A stretch of DNA of 64,000 bases from Campylorhamphus procurvoides (GCA_013396655.1 WBMV01000301.1:677232-741231); one strand, 5' to 3'. Positions 13,101 to 27,453 are shown, numbered from the stretch's first letter. Notes: generated by a model from the sequence alone, not told the origin. Program-made: numbers and translations.

Positions 13101-14399
13101 GTTGCCATATGCTTTCTTCTTCAGAAAGTTGTGGACTACAAGACTCTTTAGGACCTAAAAACTTGGCTGTCCAAAAACATCTTGCCCAGAAAGTTTCTGA
13201 CCAGGTATTGCTTGTTAAACTCCACACTTACTTTGCCCATTAGACTTCTAACATCACAGTGAAAGATAAGGAAAATATAATCCAAATTTAAGAAGTTAAT
13301 TGAGTAAATGCACAATTTAGTGCAAGAGAAGGAATGTTCAGGCAGCAGAGTGAAAACATTGCTTTTGCATAGCAGTGCCCATTCTGCTGGGATTCTCCTG
13401 TTTGCTAACACCTTCTAACTTTGGAAGAAAATGAGACAAGAGACCCCACAAAAAGTTTCAGCTTGCAATACAACCCAAATTCACTCTCTTTAATCTATTT
13501 CTTCTCTGGATGAAACTTGACCACTACAGAGAAATTGCACACAGATATTTACATGCATGCAGAGTAGAAGACAGAGTAAAGTTGCCAGTGTATTTTTCAG
13601 TCTTCCAGGTACTCAGCTTGCTTACCAAGCAAAGTTCTTCTAATAATATATTTTATATGTCTGGAAGAGGGGTGTAGAGGGAAAGATCATAAACAAGCGT
13701 AACTAAATCCTCTTCAAAAGGGATGCATGAACCTTAACGGTTCAAATCACGGCATAAGTTAAGGTGTACGACATCAACATGCAGCAGAAGACAACAGCTG
13801 TCCAGGGAAAGGACTTAACCATCACACACCAATTCTAGGGAAAGCAGAGGAAGATATCTTGCCTTAAGTATTAGCACAAGCAGGGTGATGCTGTTACTAC
13901 GGGAGCTAAGGCCTGGGTTTGGACTAGCATGCTAACACACACTTATTAACAATATAATCGGCAAAAGGGAAACAAGGATTATGAAAAGCTCCTCAGCCAA
14001 ATCCGAGCAGAGCTTTACAGAACAAAAGAAACCCGTCTCTCCAGCCCACGGGTTGTTTCCCTTAAGAACTCCGAAGACCTGCTGCAAACAACAGCGGCGC
14101 TAGAACTTTTGGAAGTGAGGCCGCACAACTGTTCCAACACGCGAGCCGCTCAACAAGCTGCTGTCATCTCCCCGTGTGCTTCTGACTGCCGACCGTGGGG
14201 TTACGGGAGTGCAACCACGTAACCTTCTTTCCCCTCATAAAGGAAGGAAACAAAGCTTCCACTGCACGCCAACAATAGGCATCAAAAAAAAAAAGGAATT
14301 AAGAGAAGAGTCAAAACACCACCTCTTGCATGGTGTGAGCTCACCCCCTAGAAAAGACACGGACACGGGGGATTAGAGAAGGCTTTCAGCAATACCTCT

Positions 14400-15010
14400 A
14401 GATTACTTGCTCTCTTCCCCTCTCCTTCCACGCAGAAAGGAGACCCTCCGGCAGCGGTCTCCACAGCACCAGGCAGACCCCAGCCCTCTCCCCTCCCCAC
14501 GTGCTATCGCGACTCCCCGACAGCGCCGGCAGGGCGGCGGGGTCAGGGGCGGCAGCACGGGCAGCGCTCGCTCCGCAGCCNNNNNNNNNNNNNNNNNNNN
14601 NNNNNNNNNNNNNNNNNNNNNNNNNNNNNNNNNNNNNNNNNNNNNNNNNNNNNNNNNNNNNNNNCCAGGCCCAGCGGGCGCGCGGGGCGGGGCGGGGCCC
14701 GAGTGCCCGGATGTCGCGTGCGCGCGGGCGGGCGCCGTGACCGCGCTGAGGACTCGGGTGGGCGGGAAGGGGCGGGTACCCTTCCCTGTGCTCTCCGGTC
14801 CTCTCCTGCTCGGCCGAGCCGAGCCGGCCCGGGGGTCACCACCGAGGCCTGGCGGCCCCGGGGTTACCGCCCCTGGAGGGCACAGAGGGTGCCGGTGCCG
14901 CGTCAGCCCCGTCTCGGCCCGCCGGGGGCACCGCGGGGCGCTGGGGGGGCTGGGGCTGCTCAGCCCCCACGGGAAAGGGGGCACTCAGGATTCGAAAAGG
15001 CGAACGGCGG
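14400..15010 (-). promoter_or_regulatory. FBXO30: CpG-island promoter of FBXO30 (probable)
   Basis: Base composition changes sharply from AT-rich flanks to GC-rich, CpG-dense DNA. It carries several GGGCGG or GGGGCGGG boxes (SP/KLF type), a GTGCGCGCGGGCGGGCG stretch resembling NRF1-type sites, and a CACGTG E-box near 14.5 kb. It is the only CpG island in the window and lies upstream of FBXO30. I infer that it is the start of this gene. It may also drive divergent transcription to the right. Exon 1 cannot be delimited because an 84-base gap lies inside the island. Confidence 0.75.
14581..14664. other. Assembly gap (84 N)
   Basis: A run of 84 N inside the CpG island. GC-rich islands are commonly lost in assemblies. 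The gap probably covers part of the promoter or noncoding exon 1 of FBXO30. The open frames reported across it are meaningless. Confidence 0.99.
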
Positions 15011-18000
15011 GTGTCAGAGGGTATGCGAGCAATCAGAAAGTTTTATTTGTAAATTGTAGGCTTGTCATGGAAATTGGTGTGTTAGCCCCTGACCTAGTAC
15101 ATAAGCACAGAGCAGTGTGGTTTGGATAAAAGCTGAAAGGGAATGGAGGAAGGAGGGACAAGGAGGTGACCAGTCCTGGTTCCAGAGTCCATGGAGCTGA
15201 AGGGATGCACCACCACAATCCATCCCATGACTAAACTGCTTCTCTGGGCCCTTGCTGGCACTTGGTCTTGCTAAAGCTGTCACCTCAGCAAACCTTTCCA
15301 GCCAGCCAATTCAGAGCATGCCTTTTGGTGTTAGTGGCAGTACCTGCCTAACACCTTTCTTGGTGCTTGTTAGGCTTATGTCTCAGAACTTTCTTCCCAG
15401 AAGCTTGGACGTGCTCCCAGAAGTGCAGCGTGTCGAGGCTTACTTTGCAGGTTCTGCCCTTCAGTCTGTGGAAGCCATTCAGTGGGCTCTAACTAGGTAG
15501 GAATTACACAGGGTGTTAGAGCTTGTGGGCCCTTGTTCCTGATATGCATCATGTTTTGAGGGTATAGAATGTGGCTGGTGGTCCTCACAAAAAAAAAAAA
15601 AAGGCAGTTTTACCTAGACCATACTTTTTTTTTTCTTTTTTTGTTTAAGAAGGATCATACTAAATGTGAACATATTTTGTGATTGCAGAAGATACTGATT
15701 GGGGAAATTAGTTAATTCGCAAGAAAAGGTATTCTTTCTATAAAATCCAGAATAGTCTTGTTGATCTGCACCTAGTTTCTGAAGACCTTCTTTCCCTGCC
15801 AAATGTGTAGATTTCTGTTTGAGAGAGGTTGTACATGTTTAAGAGCAAACCAAAAAGATCCTCTGAATCCCTCAGCACCTAACCCAGGCTTAGTGGGGAC
15901 TAAGTAAAAGATGTGACTGTTATAAGTTTGGACATTTAGCACCTTAGAAGATTCTTACCTTTTCTTACTCTAAAAACAAGACTGAGTGAAAGAAGGATGT
16001 TAGGTACATACAACAAAGCATGAGATGACCTTAATATTGAGGCATCATTGCTAGCACTTCCTGTAATAAGCACTCTCAGGTTTGCCCCACCCTTATACTA
16101 CAGCCTTGATCTTCCTTGATCCTGAGGACAGGCCCTTTTTATCCTTCATAGGTTTTATTATAGGATCAGGATATAATAATCTAGCCAAGTGAGTTTCAGA
16201 AGATGGTAGGGATTGGCACTGTGACTCAGAGAAGCCAGGCAAAATCATTTCATCTGCTCAGCAGGCAATTATATAAATTGCTGGGCAGAATCCATGTAGA
16301 CAGCTGTGGTTTTTGCAACTGCCTCTTACTGGCAATGTCTGCTGTGGGGCAGGTGAAGTTTACTGTGCTGCTTATTCTCACCACAGTGGAGTACACTTGT
16401 GGGCTAGCTGAGATCTGCCCACTGCAGAGGTATTAATTACACAGGGTGTTGCAGTGTTTCTGTCACTGACTGGCTGTGTGCAGGAACTGGGCTTCTATGA
16501 CAGAAGTGGGCCTTTTTATTTTAATTGCTTTTTTGAGTGAGAAGAATGAATTTCTGTGGCTTGGACTTTCTTTCTCATACTTCAGCTGAGACTCCTGTGG
16601 TCATGCCGTCATTCACAGAACAATCTGCGGCTTCTCTAATGCTTTAGTGCATATATTCTATTCCATTGTATCCCACCAGACAATCCTCATCATTCTATGA
16701 ATTGCTATTTAAGGTAATCAGGCAAGTTGTAATCATACAATTTGGCTTAGTACCATTGACCTACGAGCCAGAAGGTCTTTGAGGATTCAGTGGGTGAACA
16801 ACTGGAGAGGCTATTTTCTACTGGCTTAAATCCAAAATGACTGAAACTTCATTCTGGTTACTCATAAATGGAAAATAAATATCCGTGTCTGGTCCAGCAT
16901 TGTTTGGTACATGACACTGTCACTGAAGTCAACAGAAGAGTGAAGTGTAAATTGATTCTTGAGGCAGTGTAACTTATGTCTTTCCCCACATTTGAGACAA
17001 AGCCTGTACCAAATGCTGAGGCAGTTGCTGAGGTGTGCAAATAATCTCTTGTAAGCCAGTAACTGTATGTGAAATAGACTACATTTATTCCTAAGGTTAT
17101 GGAAAATGCAATTCCTTTGCTGTCAGTTTCTACAAAATGTGAATTATTTAAGCACTTTCTAGTTTCAAATTCTAACCATCAGTCTTTTTTCACTGATGGG
17201 TATTTGTGTCTGGAAATTCTTTATAAGTGGAGATAATGGAGTGGGGGGAGGAAATTACAAATGTTTCGGAAATGCATTTGCAAGTAGATTGACTGATGTG
17301 TGAGCATTTGTATTTAGCAGTGTGTAAAAATAAACAGCTGAGATCTGCCCACAAAGCCACATGCGCAATTTGAACAGCTTTAACAGCAGGATGTTTCCAA
17401 ACAACAGAGACCTCAAGAGAAGTTTTTTACAGCTCCTGAGTGTTTGCAACCTGGGCCCATCAAGAGATTTGATACTTACTTTAATGCCATTATGGTTATG
17501 CTTTTTCAAGCAGAGCATCTCCTCTTTAATAAGATCTTCTAAACAAGAGATACCCAGAATGCTTGAGGGCCATACACATGTGCAGGGTATGATTTTCTGG
17601 GATATGATCCTGCGTCACCAGCTTGGGGGTTGCCTTCATGGGAAGGAGACTGCTTCCAGCCCTGTGGGTCTCTTCTATGCTTTCACAGTGGCTTCATTCT
17701 CCATGATACGACTGAGAGGATGGATCAGTCTCCAGTCTGAAGGGAAGATGCTCTACCACGTGGGGTTGTGTCTTCCATTATGGGTGGCAGCTAGGCTAGA
17801 CTGCACTTTAGACTGAATTCATCATTAAGGTGCCTAAGTTTTATAACAGCATAGTCATAGGAAACCTGGTGGAGCTTATTTGGAGTACTAAGGAGGGAAG
17901 AGCTGGGCTCTCTGATGGAACATTTGCTGGTGCTGTGTGAATGGCTGAGTTTTACATAGCAGCATCAAGAAGACCTCTCTGAGGTCACAGCAAGTTTGAC

Positions 18001-18042
18001 TTGGAAACTGCAGTGCTCAGGAGGATCATTGTGCCTCTGGAG

Positions 18043-18077
18043 CTTACTAGCACAAAACTGGGTTTTGTGCTAGTAAG
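18043..18077. repeat. Perfect 16-bp inverted repeat with 3-base loop
   Basis: The left arm CTTACTAGCACAAAAC is followed by TGG and then the exact reverse complement GTTTTGTGCTAGTAAG. No mismatch is present. No U-run or known gene context follows, so a terminator role is not suggested. Confidence 0.95.
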
Positions 18078-18122
18078 ATGCAGGAGATGGAGATGTCGGA
18101 GATGAAGATGCTGGAGATGGAG
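18078..18122. repeat. Imperfect GGAGATG short tandem repeat
   Basis: Directly after the hairpin, the sequence repeats variants of GGAGATG, such as GGAGATGGAGATGTCGGAG and GGAGATGGAG. Confidence 0.7.
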
Positions 18123-20128
18123 TTCTCATTAAACAAAATAACAATGACATAACACCTTTATTGGATTTCATACTTTTTGGCACTGACAAGCTCTGTATAG
18201 CCAAACTTCAGCAGTTTTTATCTGTTGGTGTTATTATTTGTTCTGTATGTTTTGGAATATTCTTACTAGACAGCCTTGGCATACTGTGTGACTTTTCTGG
18301 TTTTAGTGATTGCAAACTACACAATTTGTTTAGAAATAAAGATCTATTGGAGATCTATTGTATTTTAAAAGTAAAAAGCTAGCCAGCATCAATACAGGTG
18401 ATTGATTCAGAAGACTTAGCAAGATTCAGTTGGCCACTAGTGTTTTTCATTTCTTTGTGTTTTTCCCTTAGAAAACTGGAGTAAGTGGTGTGATAAATGT
18501 CACTTTATAGTGTTTTACCTGAGGCGAAAAGGAGCTGAAGGTCAAGTCATAGAACTACATCAAATGGTTGAATTTGGGAGTGCCATGCAGGGCTGCAAGG
18601 GGAAGCAAGGACCAAAGTATCATATACAAACTACTGTCTGCTGCATAACACTGTAGCTTATTTCTGGCCTTGGCAGTATCATGATAGGTGAGAAGGAGAG
18701 TCAGAACTAACAGGAATGCACTTAGAGCTGGTTGATCCCCCAGTAAACTATCGACCACATGTACCTCAAAACTTCTAGTTATAGTTTCTGTCAAAGCTTA
18801 CTGACAGGAAGGCCATTGGGACTGATCAGGAAGCTGTTGCATTCATTAGTCATACAGAAACATCTGTCTGGGCTGTGCACACATGTGCTAATCCGAAAGA
18901 GTACACTGGCAAGGAAATCAAGCCACATCATGACGTGTGCATGAATACATTTAAGGGGTTTTTTTGATTACAGGAGACTTCAGTTTTAATCACAGGCAGT
19001 GATAAGAATTCAACTTCAAAGCAGTGTCACATTTTTTACTTTAAAAACATTCTGGTGTTTTGAACTAGGCTACGTGAAGCCTTCTTGTTTCTAGTGAACC
19101 ACTTTATGAATCACTTGGTTGGAATTTCTCCCATGTTGTTTGTTAGCTTTTGCATAATGGGACTGTAAGAAAATGTATGTGGGGAAAGAAGTCAAATATT
19201 TTATTTCTGATTGTCCTGCCATAATTAGTGCAATTCTGATAAAAAATGGCAAATTAACAGGCCTGTATACACTTCTCTAAAATAAAAAGTCAATGAATGC
19301 ACAAAAGTGCTTGCTTGGGAACAAAAGCTCAACAAGTAGAGGAAGAAACAGCTCTACCATCTCTATGAGGCCCTGCATAATAGCTATCTTCTTTCAAGAG
19401 AGGGCTGTGACACCTATATATACAAGCCAATACATAATGTACTCCAGAGACACAAGACAACTTGTCCTGCAGCCAAAGCAGGACTATCTGCTACTTAGAG
19501 GACTTGTTGTGGAACATTAACTAACACTAACTTTGTTCGCAGACAGGCTCATTTGAAGTCACTTGAGGTCAGCAGTGGCCTGAACCTGCAGACAAAGGCC
19601 TGGAGCCCAGGGCAGCTTGCACAAGTGTAGTTATGCCACACTTCATTTTCTACAGCTGCAAGTCAATGCAGTTCTTGGAAAAGTTGTGGGATTTATTTTT
19701 TTTTGCAAGAATATCATTCACAAAGAGGTACCAGCAGTCTGTCTGAGAATTAATTCCTAATCACATGTGATTTTAGTCATACCAGGGATACACTTAGCTA
19801 CAACAGCAATGAACATAAGTTAATGAAGTTTAAACTTGGACATTTTACTCCTATACGATGACAGTTTTTATCAATTCTCCCAATTGTACTTATGTTTCAG
19901 AGCTCTTACCAGCATTGCTGGTCACATCCAAAATGGGATAGATTATTTGTCCATGTTAGTGTGAAACACCAGGGTGGTAAAAGACATACGCGAAGATATG
20001 TTAGGAATTGAGCTCAGGTTCGAAAAATACACTTAGGGAGCTTGAAAAATTTCTGTTTCTCAGTCTCCAGTATTTGCACATATGACGAAAAGAAATGTCC
20101 ATATTTGCTTATTTAGACTTATATTTCT

Positions 20129-20213
20129 GTCTATAATATATAGAATTACATATATTTACATATACTATATAATATTTCTATAGTATATAGAATTATATAG
20201 AATTTTCATATAT
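20129..20213. repeat. AT-rich low-complexity patch
   Basis: An alternating TATA/ATAT-type sequence with repeated TATAGAATTA units. Confidence 0.75.
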
Positions 20214-23200
20214 AGAAAGAGAATAATTTTCTTGTCAGAGCTTACTTTCATACGGAATAAATTTCTATATAAATCAGAAAGTCTGAGCAAAGTTTTGGTG
20301 ACTGGCAGATGCAAAAACAAGTGACTGGTGTCTGTTTCAACGAATGGCTTATACACTGCTGCCTCTTCCTGGCAACTTTGACAGATGTGTCAAAAGCAGA
20401 TAAATCAGAGCCAGTTTTGGCACGGCAATGAAAGACACAAGGCTATCAATGTGATCCTGAAGAGAAGAAGTCAAGTAGGAAGAGGGTTTAACCAGGAAAG
20501 GAATATTACAATGCATGTTCATATTGAGAAGGATATGGGCAAAATTACGTACTTTGTACTTCTAAGTTATTAGTAAAATTTGTCTTTTATATTAATGTCC
20601 TTGCTTCCACTCTTTTTTTTTTTCCCCAAGCAGACTGACTCAACCAAGACTCTCTGCAAAGAGAAGCTAGGTTGTTCCTTCATATTAATTGCTTGTGCCT
20701 GCAATGACAGGTCAAATCTGGCATCCTGCACACTCCCTTTTTCCAAGGACAAAGCCTTCGCTCTCTCCAAGCCCTATATATAGAGATCAAGTTCTTGCGA
20801 ATGATGCTGGGGAACTCCAGTGAGCAACGATAGTGAATCTCTCAGCATCTTGGTTGGAATGGGGAAGGGAATTCCCAAAGTGCTCAGTCATCTGGGGAAG
20901 GATATTGATGTGCATGTCATTGTCTTGATTCAGTTCTGCAAAAATAGTGAATTTCTAAAACAAGACTGAGAATTAAGGAAGAACTTTCACCATCCATAAT
21001 AAAACAGATCAGGATTCAGAAATTCTACCCCTTTCACACCCTTGCAACATACCCAGAACTGAACATCCAGGTCAGCTGCAGAGACTAAAATAAAACCTTG
21101 CTTCACTGATTGGGCTCTCAGCCTGTAACTCCCTCCAGTCACAGCTGTGCATGGAAGTTACTAGGGCTGGAGCTCTCTCTTCTCCTTCATAAAAACATGT
21201 GCTGGAGGTTTGGGAATGTCCCAGTTAGAGATATTTTGCAATACCAAAGAAAGAGGTCTTCAGGAGTCAATAGGCAGGACTTAATTTGTAGCCATAAGAT
21301 TTTCCAATGGAAGGCCAATTTCTTGCTTGGAAGCAGGGGACTGAAGGTATTCAGCTTTATGGACCTTAGACATTGTAAGCGCTAACAGCTGCATAAGGCT
21401 GAGGAAGGCCACTTGCTGTATGATAGGCTAAAAATTCTCTGTTGCTTTGTTCCAAAACCTAAAAATCTGTGTGGCAAGAATCTACCTTACTCCACAAAGA
21501 GAAGATGGAGTCAGCTATGGCAAATAGATGGTGATGTTATTAGGCTGCACATTTTTAAGAAGATCTAAGGTCAACGAAGCATTTTTAAGGCTTTCTTATC
21601 CTCTACCATCAGTATTATTCTTATGGATGAGTAAATGTAACACAGCTATAATTTATCATAATAGACAGAAAAGGAAATTCAGGTCCCTTTAAGACAACCA
21701 CTACTGGGTAACCCCCTATGATAAAATCAAGACCCATTCTGCAGATACATCCAGAGGTGTCTTTGTTTCTCACATTAGCAATGGTCAGTATGGAATATGC
21801 CTTCCCCTTATGCTGCCATGATCTCCTTCTTTTCCTCAACATTAGATGAGGATAGGTTAGGTCCTGTTAGAAAAATAAAATAAATGAGATTCAATGGTAT
21901 ATGACTTATTTATGCCCTTCAAAAGTATTTTATGAATCTGACAACATTGGATTGTAAAGGTTTTTAATCACAAGGTAAACTAAACACTGATTTAATAGAA
22001 TCACATGTTGCTAAATTTTTGGGGTTTGTCTTTTTAAAGGAAGTCCATGCTGTTGTGTGGACAACTTACATAACAAGATCTGAAGCAATAACTGACATTT
22101 ATATCTGGAAGCAGAAGCAAATCCTACCACTGTGTTTCTCAGACTTTGTTTGTTGAGTGCATTGGCAATCTTGTGACTTTCAGATCTAGCATCTGGCGTA
22201 GTATCCATTTCCAAAATATCACGGTGCTTTCTGCTTTGATTTCTTTCGTTGTTTAATGTCAGCATGAGGACTTTCAGATATATCTTTAAAGAAACAAACT
22301 GATTCATAAAACCTTGTTGTCATGAGGCAGCTGCCATTAATGACTAAAATTCTACTATCTGAAACCTATCAAGTATATGCTATGTTTTGTGTCATAGCAT
22401 CTCATAAGCATGGAGAAGATGATATAATATTTTCTCCTCTGATCTACAAAGTATTTCCCCTCTGGACTTCGAATAATAAATCTTCTTGCCATTATCAAAA
22501 TGCTGTAGAATACCACAGTATAAAAGAATCCGTTCTCCTGGATGGAATATTATAGTGCTCCCATTGGAGAACTCCTATTTCAAGACCCCATAATTCACTA
22601 GCTGAATGCTTGTTAAATGTCACCTAGTTACAACTCATCCAGGAGCAAGTAATATTGTGGGCTTTCTGGTATTGCATTACCTTGTCTGATCAGAGAGAGA
22701 CAGATTCTTTGCTGTTTGTTTTCCTTTGGGACTACAAGTGTGTAATTTCAGCTGTGAACTACCATCAGTACAGAGCTTTTTTTTTTCCCCTGTGCACATC
22801 ACTGGACAGGCTGCTCTAGAAATAGTATAAAGTATCAGTCCAAATAATGTAAATAAAGCACGCATTGATTTTGATGGGATTTTTGCTAATTAATCATGAT
22901 TAAATAATTTGCTATCTAGCTGTAAGTGTAAGACCAAGTGAAAACCTTTGCTGGTTGCTCCTTAGTTTCATTTCTGCCGAGTCATTGCGCAGGTTGCTGC
23001 AAGAATGATTATTCTTGTAAATGGGGATGCCAAAACCCAATGGACTGTAACTAGAGTTACTTATTCAGAAGACTCTAGGAAAAGGTATTAACTCCACTTC
23101 ATTATTAAAAGTCCCATTTTCCACTTAGTTTTCAAATAATAATTTTAAATTTTTACATCACATTTTAAACATTTATAATTTTTCCAGACTTGCCAGAGGA

Positions 23201-26200
23201 TAAAAAAAGTAAAAGAATGCAAGAAAAACCAGTTTTCTTTTTATTTTGTCTGTTCTTTCTTATGTGAAAGTTAGAATAAAATTGAAAACCAAACCCAGAG
23301 AATTCCTGGAGCAGCATCACAAAATTGTTTAAGAACAGGGAGGCATCTAAATATATGCCAGCTCAGCCTTAGATGGAGGCAGATGTACGTTTGTAAAGCC
23401 TGACTTTTCACGTGGAGTGATCAGAAGGAATGAAGTTCTAGTGCTGCTGGCAAAAAGCATAGCCTAAGGTAAATTAAGTAGTGGGGTGTCAGACATTTAG
23501 ATGGGGAATAGCTAGATAAAAGATGGTTAGGGGAGGTGACTTCTGTGGTGAAACATGTTTCTCACAGTGTTGGCCGCTGTCTTGAACGTCATACAATGAC
23601 TTGTCTCAGGTGTGTTATTACAACATTCTTGCCTCTCTTTTCCCATGCCTGTTTGCCTGGAGTTCAGAGATCCCTCCCAGGCCTCAAGGCTGGGTGGCCA
23701 AGGGGGCTGCCACAGGGGCTGGAGCAGATCATCTCTCTGGTGTCATTCCTGTGACAGCTGAGCTGCTCAGATGGATGTGGTTTAATGCTAGGAGTGAGCA
23801 AAGACCTCAGAAGAATTTTATTGCTTGTTCACTTGTTAAAGTGAAGTGCCAAGTTCATTTTACCTGCAAACAGTCTTTGTGTGTGACTTGTTGCAAATAT
23901 TTGACTGTACAATAAGGCATGTTTGACACCATCGCATACATTTCCTGTATTTCAGAGAAAAATCCTATATTGTAAGTTCTTAATATAAATGAAAAATAAT
24001 AGTAAAATATTTTTGTTTTATTTTTTTTTGTTATATACTTTGTTATTTCACATACTGTCAGAAAGTAAACTACTGACAGTACTGATTCCTATTGGGAGGT
24101 GTAGATCCAGCATCCTATAAACTGGATACTCTGGACACATTACAGATTTTACGATATCTTTCATATTCAAAAAAAAAAAAAGCATATTTTCTGTAGAGGA
24201 GAACTGGATCACAAAGTAATTAAACTGTAACTCCAGGGAACATGGTGCCATCCTGAATCAAAATGGTTTGGGTCTGAGTTTTTAATGAAATATGGAAACT
24301 GATAGTGTACTTGGAGAGGGGCAAGGAAGAGTGACTCTGTTATTGTAAATAAATTTGCCTCAAGGAACAAGTTTTTCACTAGCTGAAATCTTCAGTATCT
24401 CTTATTTCTTTTGATTTATTTCAAGCCTTTACATGTGTCAGCTTTTCTGTAGACTGAAAAATTTAAAATTGTCCCTTAAAGTGAAAGCTGTGATGATCAT
24501 CTTATTGAAAAGATTTAACTTGCAGTTGGAAGACGGATCACTCTAAAATTACTGGCATACCTGTTCCTGGATTCATTCCAGAAGTATTGGAGTGCTGCCA
24601 CCAAAAATTACATGAAGGGTTACATGCATCCAGCTGCAAGCCCTGAGGGAAAGGGCATACCTTATAAAGAAACCTGCTGGGGGGGGACAGCTTCTGCTAA
24701 CTTGCCTATTTGGGTCATAGTCAGTAACCTGCTTCTTCACAGTGGTCCAAATGAAAACCTGCTGCTCTGTAACATCCTTGCTTCTCTTTGTAACCCAGAG
24801 CTCTCAGCTGAGCTGGTAAACCAGCAGAGATGAGGATTTGGAGAGGAAGACATGATGAGCAGCTGAGATAGCAGTTTAGCAATAACTTCACCTGGATCAA
24901 GAGCAGCTGATAGTTTGTCAGACAGCAGCCCACATAGTTGTCCCTGCAATCTGCAGCAGCAGCTATTGCTCATCCCTGGCTTGCCATTCCACTTATTACC
25001 AGCAGATAAACACATTAGCTTGGTGTTTCTGCTCAACTCATGATGAGTGAAAAGGTAATATGTTTAAATTATTGTCAGTCTTCATTTTAGTAATTCATAG
25101 AGATGAACTTCATACTTGCAGAAGTATGTGTTTTGTGCATTTACCTAACATGTTTAAAGTTCTCTTTCCCACCTGCATTAGCTAGTGACTATTTTAATAG
25201 TCTTAAATTCTGGAGTAAAATTACATGGGAACTTATAGCAATATGAAAATATGTATGTCTTTATGCTCAGACTGTAGGTATTGTTCAACTAACAATCTTG
25301 CAATAGTGTTGATCAATACAGAGAATTTCTCCTCTGTGGAAAATTTCTACCCTGACTTTTCATTTTGTCCTGAATTGAAAGGAAAATTTATTAATTTTTT
25401 TTGTTCCCCAAGAAGTAATAATTCAAGAAACTATTATTTGAATGTTTTAAACAGCTCATTTTCAAGTATTTCTTCTCATAAAGTAAGGACCTTTGTTTGG
25501 AATAGCTTCAACCTCATTCATAACCTTTTAAGTTCAAATGAAGCACTGAATTTCTTCAAAGGATTGATTCTTTCAATTATTTTTTTTATAAAAGTAAAAA
25601 ATAATATCCTGTAATTTCTTATAATGATATAATTTATAATTTCTCATATTATTATATTAGTTAATATATTTCTGTGGGAAAATATTCAGTTTCACTGCAT
25701 ATTTTCTCTAATAAAAATATGCTCTTCAGAAAAATTTAAGTCAACTCTAGATTCAGAATAATGTTGAATGTATGATGTGGGAATACAAGTCTTTCTTCTA
25801 TGAATGAGTTCTGGACAGCATGGAAAGGCTCTTTGGTTGGTACAGACCAGCAGTTTTCAATGGGAATTATTAAATGTCCTGGAACCTGAAGGGGGTAGAT
25901 ATAATTGTGATGATTATAAATCCTTATCTTCAAAGCTAAAGCCATATTGTTTGTGCCTTCACCTAATTTATGCTTGTAACAAATTCAGAAGCAAGGATAA
26001 TTATTGTTGGGTGAAAATTTTTGTAGTATTAACTGATTCATATTTTCAATTTAGTTTATAGCTTTTTAAATATGACAGTTCTTTATAATAAATTTCCTTC
26101 AAATTCAATGTGGAAGAAGGCTGAACCTAACATATTCAGTTAAGAAGCTAGTTTGGTTTCAAAGTGAGAAGGGACTTTGTTGAAATATTTTCCAATGTTT

Positions 26201-27453
26201 TCTCCAGATAAAAGTGTAAACTCTCACATTTAAAATAATTTTTTTAGAAACCTGAATTTCACTGAAAGCTAGAAATTGTTTAATAACTTGAAGTTAACGA
26301 AAATGTTTTCACTGAAAGCAGATTTTTATCTGGTGTTTTTTTAGTTTTGGCTTTATTTTCCCCTTTTTTTTATTTTTCCCCAGTGGCTTCATCTTACTTT
26401 GAGAAAAAGAAACCCACCACAATGAATCAGCTTTTTAAAGTTGGATGCCACAGGTATTGTGCCTGGAGACAGGCTGCTGGGCACAGAAAAGCCATGGGAG
26501 CATGGGGGCAATGTTGGCAGCCCATCTCCAGAGAGGGTAGATGAGTGGGCCATAGAAAACACACAGTGAGAAAGTACTCAGTGTAGACACAGGAGAAGAA
26601 AACTGAGTCCTTTTGTGCACGAACATCTCTTTCTCAAAAGCAGGAGAGCCAGACAGGGAGCTGTGTCACAAAAGGAGAAAATGGATCACAAAGGTAGTGA
26701 AGATGCTGTTTGGCCTGACTCTGCTCCTGACTCATTGCAGCCGGGATGCCTTCTCCATTGGTCAGCTATGGAAGGTTTGTCACATGAGGCTCTTATGTTT
26801 CTCAAGCCTCCCATTCTCTTTACCCAAAGCCATGCATTATGTACCAGCTAGGGGAGGATACAACCTTTATAGTGCTATACTTTACGTGTAACACCTCTTA
26901 AATGCATTTTTCTTGTGAGTTGTGTACTCTCCATCTCAATCTCCATCTGACTGCCTCCATCATTATGGGGACACAACAAAGGACAGTTTAAAATCTGATG
27001 CCAGCCACATCACTCCATCACTCATTATGCCAGTCTGAAGCATGATCTAACTGTGTAATGGAAATTTCCTATGAAAAGAGAAAACTGTAGGAACCAGAAT
27101 GATGCATGAATAGGGAAGCATGAACAGGAATTGAGAAAAAGACTTGGGACTGACATCTCAGGGTAGTCATGGTGGTGGTTATCACTGCAACAGAAGGAGC
27201 ACAGAACCCCGTGACAGAACTTTGTGAGTCATAGTCTTCTATCTCTTTGCCATTTCAGCACTCTGGCCTCACAGAAAACAAAGTTGTCATTGTCCTGCAA
27301 AAGTTCTTTATGTAACTCACTCTTAATGAGAATATTTATATAAAAACCCCTGTGCCTAACAATTGAAATTATCCCTTTGTTACATTGTTAAGCCTCTTTC
27401 CTTGATTAGATATTGATGTTTACTGAGTATCAGTGAGAGCTCTCTTTTATTCA

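Larger units (their letters stand above)
4466..14400 (-). other. FBXO30: FBXO30 first intron (inferred) with no gene seen
   Basis: The acceptor at 4467-4466 in front of the coding exon requires an upstream noncoding exon. The CpG island at about 14.4-15.0 kb is the natural place for it, giving an intron of about 10 kb. The interval is AT-rich. It holds only low-complexity patches: an A/purine tract near 5.46-5.62 kb, a short GACT run near 6.38 kb and a TA run at 10.07 kb. Short open frames in it have no recognisable domains. Confidence 0.6.
15020..27450. other. Intergenic DNA with no gene seen
   Basis: I find no gene in this stretch between the CpG island and the CR1 tail. Open frames of 60-150 codons (for example at 17361-17816) show no recognisable domain or splice-supported continuation. 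It contains A/T homopolymer runs near 15.6, 20.6, 24.0 and 24.2 kb, a hairpin at 18.05 kb and an AT-rich patch at 20.13-20.21 kb. Confidence 0.6.

Noticed and set aside
14403..15129. GC-rich open frames of up to 240 codons around the N gap
   Set aside because: They run through N characters and through a CpG island, where stop codons are rare by composition.
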